From Phytophthora colocasiae (Eukaryota; Oomycota; Peronosporomycetes; Peronosporales; Peronosporaceae), in NCBI GenBank assembly GCA_018806915.1, contig JAGKQI010000043.1:620001-684000 (forward strand): a stretch of 64,000 nucleotides of DNA, given 5' to 3'. How positions within the stretch are numbered: position 1 is the stretch's first letter; each line of letters starts with the position of its first letter. Under the pieces are notes generated by a model, which saw only the letters and a program-made list of their open reading frames with translations, was not told where the DNA came from and did no database searches. The position numbers and the translations under genes are program-made. Positions 1 through 9,770 of the stretch are shown in pieces.

Positions 1-1421
1 ATCTCAAAAACGGTACCAGCAAGAGCGTCATGACCAGCTCCTTGAGCCCAGAGAAGACAACGAAGAAGCTCTTCCGACCGAAGTTGCTGTGAGAGCAAGA
101 GAACTGCGTACTCCGAATCGATGACTCTCTCCCAATGCGAACGGAACAGATAATTCTCGGAGTCTTGAATGTTCTTGACGTACGTGCGGCGCAACATATC
201 AACAAGATAGCTCCCAGAATCGACATTCCGAGGATAGAGAGCCAAAAGGTTTTTCACCTGCGTGCACACAGTAGAAACTATTATCCGCATGTCCTCGAGA
301 AAGTTTGCCGTCTCTTTTGCAAATATCCCAACGAAACCACCAGAGATGTAAAATCGGTCTTCCATGTTCTTCTCTTCGAAGTTGTACACTTCTCTTCCCA
401 ATTTGAAGAGGTCCTGCTTCTTCCAACACGGTAAGAGACAGCGATACGCTTCCTCACGCTCACTTGGCTTCAGCTCCGCTTGCTGCGATGTCGCCAGCAT
501 TCTGAACGTGATCAGCCCAGGTGGAATACTTTCATACTCAAGTCCATCCAGCAATAGCCACACGTTGGAACGTTTATCGAGCTCTGAGTAAATGGCCACG
601 GCACACTCAGGTGAGCATCCCTGCACCGTGAAAAACACAACTTTACCCTCTTGATATCCAAGATACAAGAGGCAGTAACCCTGGTCCACTTTGGTCGACC
701 GACGATACACCAGCACATTCTTCTTGTGTTTGAGAGCGAGGAAGAACGCCATCACAACCAACAGCGTCGACTTGCCAATTCCAGGAGACCCCACAAGGAC
801 ACATTTGTCGTAGGAGGAACTACCTGAAGACTCTCGGAACCATCGTCCCAAAAGGATCGACGCTACTTGCTTCTCCTCCTCTCGCCAGAAGATTTTCTTC
901 TTCGCCGTGCATCCACCACAGGACTCCATAATCTGCCAGATCAAAGGAATCTTACGAACTTTACCAGCTTTCCATTGATCCAACGAACACTCTGCCAGGT
1001 ACTGTTTCCAGTTTTTCAAGGGGTTAAATTCTGGGATTTGTACTGCTGGAGCTAAAGCGAGTCCTTGAGGTGGAGCTTGGGGTGGAATAACCACCAGCAC
1101 GTGGACCACCTCCTCTATGGGTAACCCACCAGACCCAAGCAATTCCGAATGACTCAGCTTCCAATTCCCACGCATCTTTTTATACGGAGTGACATCCCCA
1201 CTCAGAAGCACCGCATCCAGAGAATCCAGAGAATCGTCATCTTTCAGCCACGCGCCGTTCTTCTTCGCCAGGAAGAGTTTTAGCTTATGAGATGAAAACT
1301 TCACATCGTCATTCACCTCCTTGATGGCCTTTTTCAACTTGGTTACAGACGCATCCGCATCGATGTCCACATCAAATACTTCTTCCGCTTCACCAACGAT
1401 GACGCAGCATAGATTCACCAT
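1..1421 (-). CDS. Crinkler (CRN) family effector-like protein, partial (C-terminal part beyond left edge)
   Basis: The reading frame starts at the ATG at 1419-1421 and stays open to position 1, giving about 473 residues before the window ends. It aligns without net indels to the complete copy at 3958-5979 (constant offset of 4558 bp), and I found no in-frame stop where the two differ. Seen: an N-terminal ubiquitin-like header with the LFLAK motif near residue 50, the HVLVVIP motif near residue 107 that closes CRN headers, then a P-loop (GSPGIGKS). Known of the family: CRNs are oomycete proteins, many delivered into plant cells and acting in the nucleus. Effector activity of this copy is inference. 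One stretch (about 1101-1177) differs from the paralogue at about 24 of 77 positions, while the flanks are nearly identical. The start lies 183 bp from the divergent COG3 start. Confidence 0.85.
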   Translation of the reverse strand, partial: MVNLCCVIVGEAEEVFDVDIDADASVTKLKKAIKEVNDDVKFSSHKLKLFLAKKNGAWLKDDDSLDSLDAVLLSGDVTPYKKMRGNWKLSHSELLGSGGLPIEEVVHVLVVIPPQAPPQGLALAPAVQIPEFNPLKNWKQYLAECSLDQWKAGKVRKIPLIWQIMESCGGCTAKKKIFWREEEKQVASILLGRWFRESSGSSSYDKCVLVGSPGIGKSTLLVVMAFFLALKHKKNVLVYRRSTKVDQGYCLLYLGYQEGKVVFFTVQGCSPECAVAIYSELDKRSNVWLLLDGLEYESIPPGLITFRMLATSQQAELKPSEREEAYRCLLPCWKKQDLFKLGREVYNFEEKNMEDRFYISGGFVGIFAKETANFLEDMRIIVSTVCTQVKNLLALYPRNVDSGSYLVDMLRRTYVKNIQDSENYLFRSHWERVIDSEYAVLLLSQQLRSEELLRCLLWAQGAGHDALAGTVFE

Positions 1422-1460
1422 CTTTCCTCCAGACTGACAATTCTCATCCACGCGTATTGT

Positions 1461-1467
1461 GAAATGG
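1461..1467 (-). promoter_or_regulatory. Possible oomycete initiator element of the partial CRN gene
   Basis: Read on the minus strand this is CCATTTC followed by ACAAT, one mismatch from the TCATTYY initiator core described for oomycetes. It lies about 40 nt upstream of the CRN start codon, a normal distance for these short leaders. Function is inferred from sequence and position only. Confidence 0.4.
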
Positions 1468-1510
1468 AAGAGAAAAACTTCTTAAGAAGAAATTAATTAA
1501 AATGTTGCGA

Positions 1511-1526
1511 CCGCATTCTCTATTCT
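1511..1526 (+). promoter_or_regulatory. Possible oomycete initiator element of COG3
   Basis: The plus-strand sequence CCGCATTCTCTATTCT matches the 16-base oomycete initiator consensus (GCTCATTYYNCAWTTT) at about 12 positions. It lies about 85 nt upstream of the COG3 ATG, inside the 183-bp interval shared with the divergent CRN gene, which would make this a compact bidirectional promoter. Confidence 0.35.
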
Positions 1527-1604
1527 ACGGAATTTCTCTGAACAGGTCGTACTTCCTTGTTTTATCCGGATATCCCCGTTAAAAATGATACCTTCACAAC
1601 AAAC

Positions 1605-3914
1605 ATGGCACCATCGGCGTCACCCCGCGGCGTCCGGGAGACGCGTCTTACAGCTTCCCAGGAGGCGCTTCTGCACTCGCTAGAGCGTCAAGTGCAGCTC
1701 AAGACGCATGCGGAGGCCCACGCATCGCTTCTGCGGTCTCAACGACGTCCTGACGCCCCAGAGACACTTCGGGAGTTCGTGGCACAACGTTGGAATGGTG
1801 TAAAAGATGCTGAAAGTCGTAAGAATAAATCCCCTGTCCAGTTGGACACTTCGTTTGTCCATCTGTCAACTCAGATGGACACTTGCATGTCCAAGTGGGA
1901 CGCTCTATACGTCCACGCGCACACTTCCCACTCTTTAGTAGCGGAGATGGAGGCGAGTCACGTCCAAGTGGCAGCCAAGACGCAGGCTTTGTACCGCAGC
2001 TTTGAGGACGTTTTGCAGCAGGTGGAGGCTCTGGACGCGCGTGTGGCGGCTATTGCAGCTCCAATGCCTCACTTTACGGCTATTGACGGAGTGGCGCTGT
2101 CTTTAGGCTTCGGAGTCAAGTTTTCCGCCCCTTCTAGCGGCTCTGGGGGCCACGTACTAATGGAAAGAGCAGGCAGTAAAGCGCCTCCTTCACTGGACTC
2201 CAGTAAGGCAGTGCAGGTTTTCCAGCATCGACGAGGTATTGACCCTACGACGTCGAGTTTCGAGCAGGCGTTGGAGAAAATTGATGCTTCTGTGGTGTAT
2301 CTGATGCAACATGTAGGCACATGTCGGATGTTACTGGTTTTTTTTGTGAATATTCTAATGTTTTATGTGCTTTTAGTTGGAGTACAAGGACTCGGCCTGC
2401 TTTATTGAAGCGTACAAGACGTTGGCAGCGGGAGGTATCCAGTGTTTGAAGGATTATGCACTCAGTGGACTGGAAGCGGCCAAGGACGCAGTGTATGAGG
2501 CAGTTCAGAAGGAAACGATGGCTTCCCAGCAGAGCGGAGTGGCGATATCGCTCGTAGGGCAGCTGGACGAGACTTCAGCCTATTACGTGAACTTTCAGCT
2601 GGTGGCTCCTGCTCTGGCGGCTACGGCGAAGCAGCTTGAACGGCTGAAGGCTCAGCCCCAGCAGGATAATATTGGGAATTTGCGGGTATTGGGGGAAGTA
2701 GTCGACGCGTATGCTACGCAGAGAGTGCAGTTGCTGTCACCAGTGCTTGGAGCCTGGCTGGCTGCTGTCTCTCAGACGTCGGATATCGTCAACGTACTTC
2801 GTGCCACTTGTGCGCAGCTATTGAAGGTTTGCGAAGCGGAATTTCGACTATTCTTGAAACTTTTTGGCCACGATCCGAGTGACGAACTCTTCACTTTCTC
2901 GGGAATCGATTTGAGTATAGGAGAGGACGATCAAGACGAGGACGAAAACGAAAACGCCTTTGAGTAAGTTGCTGATTCTTGGCTGTTTATGACGAGTACT
3001 GGGCTAATTGGTGGTATTTGATTTGCCTCGTTAGACGTCTCATCTTTCAGCTCAGTGGCCTGCTGTACAACACTGTCCGCCCTCAATTTCTAGCGCAAAA
3101 GGACCTGGAAGTGCTGTGTGAAGTCATTCAAGTGCTACGGAGCGAGGTAATTGAGGCGGCAATTACCCCACGGTCAGCGCTAGTGGGATATGCCGAACCA
3201 GTGATGCATCGGATGATCCAAGATGCACAGGAACGTCTTATCCTGTGCATGCAGATATACATCCGCGACGAGATCGAAGGCTTTGTGCCGACTTCAAGTG
3301 ATCTAGACTACCCAGCGAAGCTCGTAGCAGCAGAACAAGCCGGCTCATCGCTGTATGCTACATGGTACCCGTCTCTGGAGCATACCTTGATGTGTCTGTC
3401 GAAGGGATATCACTTCGTTAAGATGGAGATTTTCGAGGAATTGGCCCAAGACGCCATTCAAATTTGCACGGCGTCATTGAAGATGGCTTCAGCAGACATC
3501 ACGGCGACTCAGGGCGGTCTCCACGGGTCCCTCTTTCTCGTCAAGCACCTGCTGACTCTACGCGAGCAGATCACTCCGTTCGAGATTCAATTCGCGCAGA
3601 CCAGCAAGGCGCTAGACTTCACCAGTAGTGCCGATGCTATGAACGAGTTGCTAGTGGACGTGTCGACGCTATTTCGCTTCTCGGGCCCTAGCGGCCTCGT
3701 AGGTCTTTTCACTCGAGGTATCCCACAGATCCAAGAAACGATTGCAGATGTGAAGAAGGAGCTGGAACAGGAGCTTAAAAGAAGCTGCACGGGTTTTATC
3801 GAGATTGTTTTGCAGCAGTTGGCTCAGCCGTTGCTGGCTCTGATGAAGCAGATCGCTCACGTGCAACACGATACAATAACATATTTCGGCAAAGAAAATA
3901 CAATAGTTACTTAG
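1605..3914 (+). CDS. COG3: Conserved oligomeric Golgi complex subunit 3 (COG3/Sec34-like), three exons
   Basis: Exons are read at 1605-2312, 2377-2963 and 3035-3914, giving 724 residues. The introns are 64 and 71 nt, both GT..AG; the second starts GTAAGT, and CTAAT-like branch sites precede both acceptors. Joining exons 1 and 2 restores the LMQH..YKDS stretch typical of COG3, and the third exon continues with helical, Leu-rich sequence. COG3 is a core lobe-A subunit of the eight-subunit COG tether, which captures retrograde vesicles at the Golgi. The length is a little below that of animal COG3 (about 830). The start is set at the ATG in a good context (AAACATGGC) at 1605; no in-frame ATG lies upstream. 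Acidic residues cluster at the end of exon 2. The gene converges on the CRN gene at 3958 with a gap of only 43 bp. It appears intact. Confidence 0.85.
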
Positions 3915-3957
3915 ATAAAAGAGAAACATGTATCCCCTCAACGCTTCAATTCTGTTC

Positions 3958-5979
3958 CTAGTATAAACGCGATCGCTTACTTGGCGGGAGCTCATAACTC
4001 TCACTCGGCTTTTCTTCTTTGTGAGTCGCGCTGTAGCGCCAACCATCGCTTCGGTATTCAAGAGGGGATTTATCAAAGTAACCCGCAAAGACTTGGCACG
4101 CCCCACCCACACCCTTTACAACGATCTTGCTGCACGAGTCGAGATCAGGACAGACAACAATGTAGATCGGTGACTCAAAACCTTTTGCAGTGAAAAGTTT
4201 GATCAGTGGCTTCAACTGCTTCTCATCGACAGTGTGTTGCTGTCCAACCGCTAGATGAATGAAAGCCACTCGACGCTTCGTGTTGGAGGAAGAAGGCTTG
4301 AGCTTCACAATGCCATCAATATTCGGGAAATCGTCACAGTAGGGATACCAATACGACAACGAATCCTCGTCTCTCCACTCCTTCAGCTCCTTCTCATCAA
4401 AGCCATACCATGTTGCAGTTTCAGAGCAGAAAGCTTCCCCTTCCTTCAGGCCCAACTTAACCATGTCCACCACCTGCCGTTCTTTACTGCGCTTGAGTGG
4501 GTCGTATTCCGATACGTGCAGGGTCAAGTCATTATCGACGGCCAAACGATGAAAACAAATCTCAAAAACGGTACCAGCAAGAGCGTCATGACCAGCTCCT
4601 TGAGCCCAGAGAAGACAACGAAGAAGCTCTTCCGACCGAAGTTGCTGTGAGAGCAAGAGAACTGCGTACTCCGAATCGATGACTCTCTCCCAATGCGAAC
4701 GGAACAGATAATTCTCGGAGTCTTGAATGTTCTTGACGAACGTGTGGCGCAACTTATCAACGTGATAGCTCCCAGAATCGACATTCCGAGGATAGAGAGC
4801 CAATAGGTTTTTCACTTGCGTGCACACAGTAGAAACCATTATCTGCATGTCCTTGAGAAAGTTTGCCGTCTCTTTTGCAAATATCCGAACGGATCCACCA
4901 GAGATGTAAAATCGGTCTTCCATGTTCTTCTCTTCGAAGTTGTACACTTCTCTTCCCAATTTGAAGAGGTCCTGCTTCTTCCAACACGGTAATAGACAGC
5001 GATACGCTTCCTCACGCTCACTTTGCTTCAGCTCCGCTTGCTGCGATGTCGCCAGCATTCTGAACGTGATCAGCCCAGGTGGAATACTTTCATACTCAAG
5101 TCCATCCAGCAATAGCCACACGTCGGAGCGTTTATTGAGCTCTGAGTAAATGGCCACGACACACTCAGGTAAGCATTTCTGCACCGTGAAAAACACAACT
5201 TTATCCTCTTGATATCCAAGATACAAGAGGCAGTAACCCTGGTCCACTTTGGTCGACCGACGATACACCAGCACATTCTTCTTGTGTTTGAGAACGAGGA
5301 AGAACGCCATCACAACCAACAGCGTCGACTTGCCAATTCCAGGAGACCCCACAAGGACACATTTGTCGTAGGAGGAACTACCTGAAGACTCTCGGAACCA
5401 TCGTCTCAAAAGGATCGACGCTACTTGCTTCTCCTCCTCTCGCCAGAAGATTTTCTTCTTCGCCGTGCATCCACCACAGGACTCCATAATCTGCCAGATC
5501 AAAGGAATCTTACGAACTTTGCCAGCTTTCCATTCATCCAACGAACACTCTGCCAGGTACTGTTTCCAGTTTTTCAAGGGGTTAAATTCTGGGATTTGTA
5601 CTGCTGGAGCTAAAGTGAGTCGTTGAGGTGGAGCTTGGGGTGGAATCACCACCAGCACGTGAACCACTTTCTCTGTGGGTAAGATTCCAGTCCCAAAGAG
5701 CTCGGAGTCGTTTAGCTTCCACGACCCGTGCATCCTTTTATACGGAGTAACATCCCCACTCAGAAGTACCGCATCCAGAGAATCCAGAGAATCGTCGTTT
5801 TTCAGCCACGCGCCGTTCTTCTTCGCCAGGAAGAGTTTTAGCTTATGAGATGAAAACTTCACATCGTCATTCACCTCCTTGATGGCTTCTTTCAACTTGG
5901 TTACAGACGCATCCGCATCGATGTCCACATCAAATACTTCTTCCGCTTCACCAACGATGACGCAGCATAGATTCACCAT
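3958..5979 (-). CDS. Crinkler (CRN) family effector-like protein, full length
   Basis: A single exon of 673 residues starting at the ATG at 5977-5979. Residues 1-55 form the ubiquitin-like header with KLKLFLAKK at about 46-54. The DWL-type region ends in HVLVVIP (107-113). A STAND/AAA-like P-loop NTPase segment follows, with Walker A GSPGIGKS at 211-218 and a Walker B-like VWLLLDG near 297-303. The C-terminal third carries GTVFE..FH and IYIVVCPDLD segments that resemble the restriction-endonuclease-fold domain of NTPase-type CRNs. A basic tail (PPSKRSR, about 665-671) could be a nuclear localisation signal. Known: CRNs of this architecture are treated as host-directed nuclear effectors or toxin-like proteins. 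Inferred: this protein has that role. No classical signal peptide is evident, which is common for CRN headers. It is a direct-repeat paralogue of the partial gene at 1-1421. Confidence 0.88.
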   Translation of the reverse strand: MVNLCCVIVGEAEEVFDVDIDADASVTKLKEAIKEVNDDVKFSSHKLKLFLAKKNGAWLKNDDSLDSLDAVLLSGDVTPYKRMHGSWKLNDSELFGTGILPTEKVVHVLVVIPPQAPPQRLTLAPAVQIPEFNPLKNWKQYLAECSLDEWKAGKVRKIPLIWQIMESCGGCTAKKKIFWREEEKQVASILLRRWFRESSGSSSYDKCVLVGSPGIGKSTLLVVMAFFLVLKHKKNVLVYRRSTKVDQGYCLLYLGYQEDKVVFFTVQKCLPECVVAIYSELNKRSDVWLLLDGLEYESIPPGLITFRMLATSQQAELKQSEREEAYRCLLPCWKKQDLFKLGREVYNFEEKNMEDRFYISGGSVRIFAKETANFLKDMQIMVSTVCTQVKNLLALYPRNVDSGSYHVDKLRHTFVKNIQDSENYLFRSHWERVIDSEYAVLLLSQQLRSEELLRCLLWAQGAGHDALAGTVFEICFHRLAVDNDLTLHVSEYDPLKRSKERQVVDMVKLGLKEGEAFCSETATWYGFDEKELKEWRDEDSLSYWYPYCDDFPNIDGIVKLKPSSSNTKRRVAFIHLAVGQQHTVDEKQLKPLIKLFTAKGFESPIYIVVCPDLDSCSKIVVKGVGGACQVFAGYFDKSPLEYRSDGWRYSATHKEEKPSESYELPPSKRSRLY

Positions 5980-6002
5980 CTTTCCTGAAGGCGGTGGATT
6001 CT

Positions 6003-6009
6003 GAAATGA
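6003..6009 (-). promoter_or_regulatory. Oomycete initiator core upstream of the full-length CRN
   Basis: The minus strand reads TCATTTC, a perfect match to the TCATTYY initiator core, 23 nt upstream of the CRN ATG. The upstream regions of the two CRN copies are otherwise unrelated, so the duplication ended near the start codon and each copy has its own promoter. Confidence 0.5.
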
Positions 6010-6389
6010 CTGAATAAGGGAGGGGAGAATTTCGATCGTATTTATTTATAATACTAGTACCGTTTATTATATAATATTAACGGAAAATATATTTCCGACG
6101 AGTCTGAACCCATCTTAGAAGCTCTTCTCTTCCCTGGTGGTCCGGACTCGTTACTGCAACCTTATTATGCAACATTTATGGTTGCGTTTACACATTTGTG
6201 GTTGCTCTAACAGATTACGCGAGTAATATAAATTCTGAAAACTCCCTATGTCAGGGCTAATAAGCATCACATGTTTTCAGCCAATCACAGCACTACGAAT
6301 TGGTCCCTTTATCAAAGGCATCCTTGAACTTCAACGCTCGATTTTTGCATACTGCGTCGCAGTCAGGTCATCCAAGATTCCGCCTCGCG
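6010..6389. other. Non-coding interval, AT-rich
   Basis: No convincing gene. It holds an AT-rich stretch (about 6040-6090) and several GGTTGC words (around 6160-6210) of a type also seen at 7485-7545 and 8945-9010. A CCAAT box is present near 6280, upstream of the small ORF at 6390. Confidence 0.4.
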
Positions 6390-6617
6390 ATGTCCGAAGT
6401 CCCCGTAGCAGCAGCAATAGCAGCGCTACAGCAGAAGCAGGAGCCTGTCGGCCGCCCGCGTCTGCGCGAGGACGGTAGGCGAAGAGACATCACCAACCAG
6501 AGAGAGTCGTACACAAACGAGCTGAAGCTGAATGTAGCAGATTTGCATGTGCTAGACGACCAACTCGGTAATATGGACTCCGATCTAGACATTTGCACCG
6601 AGTACTGTAATGAATGA
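6390..6617 (+). CDS. Hypothetical small protein or first exon
   Basis: An ATG-initiated frame of 75 residues beginning MSEVPVAAA. It has a basic middle (GRPRLREDGRRRD) and a polar, heptad-like second half (around VADLHVLDDQLGNMDSDL). A CCAAT box and a short leader precede it. No family is recognised. It could be the first exon of a spliced gene: GTAATG and GTGAGT donor-like sites follow at about 6609 and 6641. I could not build one continuous spliced frame into the downstream coding-like stretch at 6847-6969. Confidence 0.3.
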   Translation: MSEVPVAAAIAALQQKQEPVGRPRLREDGRRRDITNQRESYTNELKLNVADLHVLDDQLGNMDSDLDICTEYCNE

Positions 6618-6846
6618 ATCTTTGCAGTCTCAGCAGCTTTGTGAGTGTCACTCCTCTGACCGTCCATCTCCGAAAATCAACGATCTGGTGACCTGCTCAT
6701 CACCTGAGAATGGGGTGCGCCTTAGACATAGGGAAGTCGGTACTTTTGTTCCAGTACATCATACATTAAGAACAATTTCAGTAAGTACGATCAATTCTCC
6801 CAAAAAAAAAAAAAGCACTAGCAAGCACCTCGAAGACGTGGATTAA

Positions 6847-6969
6847 ATGAACCCAGGTGATGATGGGAACGTAGATATGGTGCAGCCATTTGGGTCAAAT
6901 AACATAATTCTGCCCGGCGATGCTACGAAGAAGGTTTCGCGTCTGCTGCGGAGTCACTTTGCAGCCTAA
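6847..6969 (+). CDS. Hypothetical 40-residue ORF, possibly a terminal exon
   Basis: An ATG-initiated ORF ending at TAA 6967-6969, with coding-like composition (MVQPFGSNNIILPGD, then a basic helix). An alternative is that it is the last exon of the gene starting near 6390, because a CCCAG acceptor lies at 6851-6855 and a GTAAGT donor at 6781. No family is recognised. Confidence 0.25.
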   Translation: MNPGDDGNVDMVQPFGSNNIILPGDATKKVSRLLRSHFAA

Positions 6970-6995
6970 TCACACATATAAACCCATGAGTATGA

Positions 6996-7211
6996 TTATA
7001 TATTCACATCAAGACGATCGTTCAAGAAGTTCGTGATGAGCATAGAAGACACACGGGCATCAGCCAAAGTCTTCACGTCTTCGCGATCTTCGTTATCAGG
7101 CGGCAGAGCCGTTTTCTCTGAACTCCGCACTCGAAACTTGAGTTTGTTCTTCTTCTTGTACCTGGAGAACACCTTTTCAAAATCCTCCCAAGGTGAAGCA
7201 TGTCTTGACAA
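6996..7211 (-). pseudogene. FAR1/MULE transposase-like N-terminal fragment
   Basis: A minus-strand frame of 71 residues. It contains PWEDFEKVFSRYKKKNKLKF followed by RVRSSEKT, the kind of W..F...F..Y....F..R.S head found before FAR1-type DNA-binding domains of Mutator-like transposases in oomycetes. The Cys/His core and the catalytic region are absent, so it is at most a remnant. It lies head-to-head with the Ulp1-like pseudogene on the plus strand. Confidence 0.35.
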
Positions 7212-8385
7212 CTATGGAGAAATACCCAGTCCAACTGACAGATGCCTACTTGAGGTCGCGGGTCATTGAGTACCAATGGGAAGCCATGGGAACTGGCGAC
7301 AACATACATCCTTTTGTTATTCCTGCTGATATCACACGGTCAATGGAGGCTGCAATTACTACTGCACGAACGGAACAGCGCGAACCCGACAAGCTCATCC
7401 CCAGTGTATCACAGCAAGGAATTGTTCTTGACATTGTTGCAAACATCGACCCAAAACTATGGAAGTTCTGCAGATAAGGTTGCTGAATTGTTGTGGTTGC
7501 TTTATAGGGTCGCTTTACTAATATGGTTGCTATTTTGTTTGCAGTTGATACGTTAATGCGTCGACAGAATTCTACCGAGGGAAGGCCAAGGCCAAGTCTG
7601 GGTCGAAGATCGAAAGTGGCTTGAACGCAATTGGTCTGAATTGGACTCGGATGTTGACTTTCTCGCGAAGGAAACGCAAAATTGGTGTAACGCGCGAAAC
7701 TGTCCGAAAGCGCCATCAATCTCTCGCCAACGAAGTGATCTCGGAGTTTACAAAACTGTTGTCTTCGCAGCGCGTTCGCTACAAGGTGTTACAAGGCCAT
7801 AATTCCTTTCGAAGAACTGGTCGGAAGTGTTTGTCGTGGGTGGCTCTCTGACAGTTTGATTGAGCTCTGAAATTGCAGCATCCGCGGGGTGTTGTTGCGT
7901 GGTGTCTTTGATTTTATGGCAAATTGGTTGGCCAGCAACTCCACGGGACCAGCTTGGTGACTATAAGTTCGTTATGCATCCAGTTAATCTGAATGGCAGT
8001 CACTGGAGTATTATTATCATTCAGCTCGAGCTCTCTGGTGGTGGTCAGCATCATGTACTGCCTCACATGTATGAACCACTTATTAACGACTGCTATCACG
8101 AAGAAATGGAGACAGTTTGGAACGGCGACAAGCGAGAAGGGCTGCGAGGATTTATTGATCGCTGGCACAAGTCATCAAATCCCGGGAGTCGATCCAGTTA
8201 CCTAGGTGGATGCCCCACAACAACCTGATAACTCTAGTTGTGGTGCTTTGACCGTCACTCACGCGCATAGCGTCGTTGCGGGGAACGCAGACCTGCATTG
8301 CTACAATGTTAGCAAGACAGATGTCGACGTAATACGCTTGCGGATGCTATGGTTGGTCCCGCAAGCGCCGAATGCCGAAAGTTGA
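7193..8385 (+). pseudogene. Broken Ulp1-like (C48) cysteine protease of transposon type
   Basis: The C-terminal half is clear: VNLNGSHWSIIII supplies the catalytic His (codon at 8001), YEPLINDCYHEEME follows, and NSSCGALTV supplies the nucleophile Cys (codon at 8239-8241), then a DVDVIRLRMLW tail. C48/Ulp1 proteases normally cleave SUMO-like modifiers. Many oomycete and plant copies are carried by Mutator-like elements. The gene is dead: the His and Cys segments are in different frames, shifted by one base near 8180, and the second frame has a TAG at about 8202. The 5' part (7193-7477, from MKHVLTTMEKYPVQ) is coding-like and may be joined through an intron ending TTTGCAG near 7544. An intron there is inference. 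Confidence 0.6.
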
Positions 8386-8482
8386 TGCTTCTACAGCAGC
8401 CGAAATTGATCAGAAGCTCCAGGATCAGCTCAAGTAGTCATGTGAATCTGTGTAAACAATTAATACAGCTCCACTCCACTGC

Positions 8483-8743
8483 CTAGTTTCTTAATTTATT
8501 TACTGCCATCTCTAGCAGCACTCCAAATGACATCATACCGTCTTGAACCACGCCATCACTACCCAAACCAGAGTCCATAGTGTACAAGCATTCCTCATTC
8601 TCCTCGATCCGGGACATCAGCTCCATCTGAACCCTGAGTATTTGTCCCAGTATATCCCCGATCTCATCCAGCTTGCGTCTTGTGTCCGTGAGCTCTTCGC
8701 GTCTTGCTCGTACCAGTTCATGTGATAGCGATCTTCTATCCAT
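8483..8743 (-). CDS. Hypothetical short coiled-coil protein
   Basis: An ATG-initiated frame of 86 residues starting MDRRSLSHELVRARREEL. A long amphipathic helix with heptad spacing (LDEIGDILGQILRVQMELM) covers about residues 20-55, and there is no membrane segment. Frame openness and composition favour a real protein, but there is no recognised family and no intron or promoter evidence. Confidence 0.3.
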   Translation of the reverse strand: MDRRSLSHELVRARREELTDTRRKLDEIGDILGQILRVQMELMSRIEENEECLYTMDSGLGSDGVVQDGMMSFGVLLEMAVNKLRN

Positions 8744-8824
8744 CGTCGTGAGGCCCTTGCGTGTAGTTGAAAAACGAGGAGTGTGAAGAATGTGTGACAC
8801 ATGGACATGAAGTGTAACACACAC

Positions 8825-9464
8825 GCTACTGTGTGGTACACATTTCTCTATTTGTAGAGCAATTTAATGTATTCTATTGCTCAAGTGATGACGACGGCGA
8901 CGTGGCAGTGATCTATTATAAATTACGGTTAAAACCTTTGTTTTGAGGTTGCTTTAGGCGATATGGTTGCACTAATTCGTGTCGTGCTGTCGTTGTATGG
9001 TTGCGGTAACGCCGTTCGAATCTGGCTGCATGGTTCTCTTGTATTCCGGAAGTTTGCGCGCACTGGATCTCGCTTTCTCCCATATTGAAAATCCTGGTCC
9101 TAGCCAGCATTGTACTACACAATATGACTGAATAGAGCATGTTATATGGTATTTTTGGGAATTCAAATTTACGTAATATCGCACTTAACCCTTTTGTGAA
9201 GAAGAGGTACATTCTGACTCTTTTGGTGCCAATCTACAAGATGGGAAGCCATACCACCATCAAAAGGGGCAGAATGCCCTGGTTGACTAACGTTCAAGCC
9301 TAACCCAACCTGTATTCATTCTACCAATGAGAAAACTCTACGAAGTCGCGTCTCTGACAAAATGTTCCGGCTCGTGAACATAAAACAAATATATCATACT
9401 TTATTTCAAACAACTTCACCAATTGTCAATACGGGATTTTCCTACTCGCCACCAGGTGAATTCA
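8825..9464. other. Intergenic stretch with GGTTGC-type words
   Basis: No supported gene. It contains several GGTTGC words at 8945-9010 and a short AT-rich segment at 9370-9420 just before the SANT-domain fragment. Confidence 0.4.
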
Positions 9465-9770
9465 ATGGTCAGAACTTCATTCAGCTTCGACGACGACAAG
9501 CAACTCGTCCAACTAGTGCGGCGATACGAAAATGCCGGCGCGCGAATCGTGAGGGCGAATGTCGTGCACAACATGCGTCACACAGGGCAGACTTCCGCCG
9601 TGAAACAGCGGCTACGGTCGTTGAAAAGATCGCATGGCAACCGAATTTCGCAGTTCCCTCGTAGTATTTTTCACGCCAGTGCAGCGGTCTCGAGGGCGGC
9701 CTGCTACAGTAATTCAGCAACTACGAGCTATTGCGACAGCTCCTCAACTACGAAGGGCACCTCGTGGTAG
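9465..9770 (+). pseudogene. SANT/Myb-like N-terminal fragment, paralogue of the 32,961-33,938 gene
   Basis: The frame from the ATG at 9465 gives 101 residues. FSFDDDKQLVQLVRRYENAG, later RLRSLKRSHG and then FPRSIF align with the head of the SANT + DOT1-like protein on the minus strand at 33,938 (FSDEEDRQLVQLAATY ... RIKTLKRRLG ... FPPRFF). The methyltransferase half is missing: after 9770 the frame is lost. Downstream 9650-10140 has open but unrecognisable sequence and a homopolymer run of 14 C at about 9901. Most likely a truncated or decayed family member. Confidence 0.45.

Noticed and set aside
199..591. Small ORFs over the CRN genes (also 4757-5149)
   Set aside because: Out-of-frame shadows of the CRN reading frame, conserved only because the gene is duplicated.
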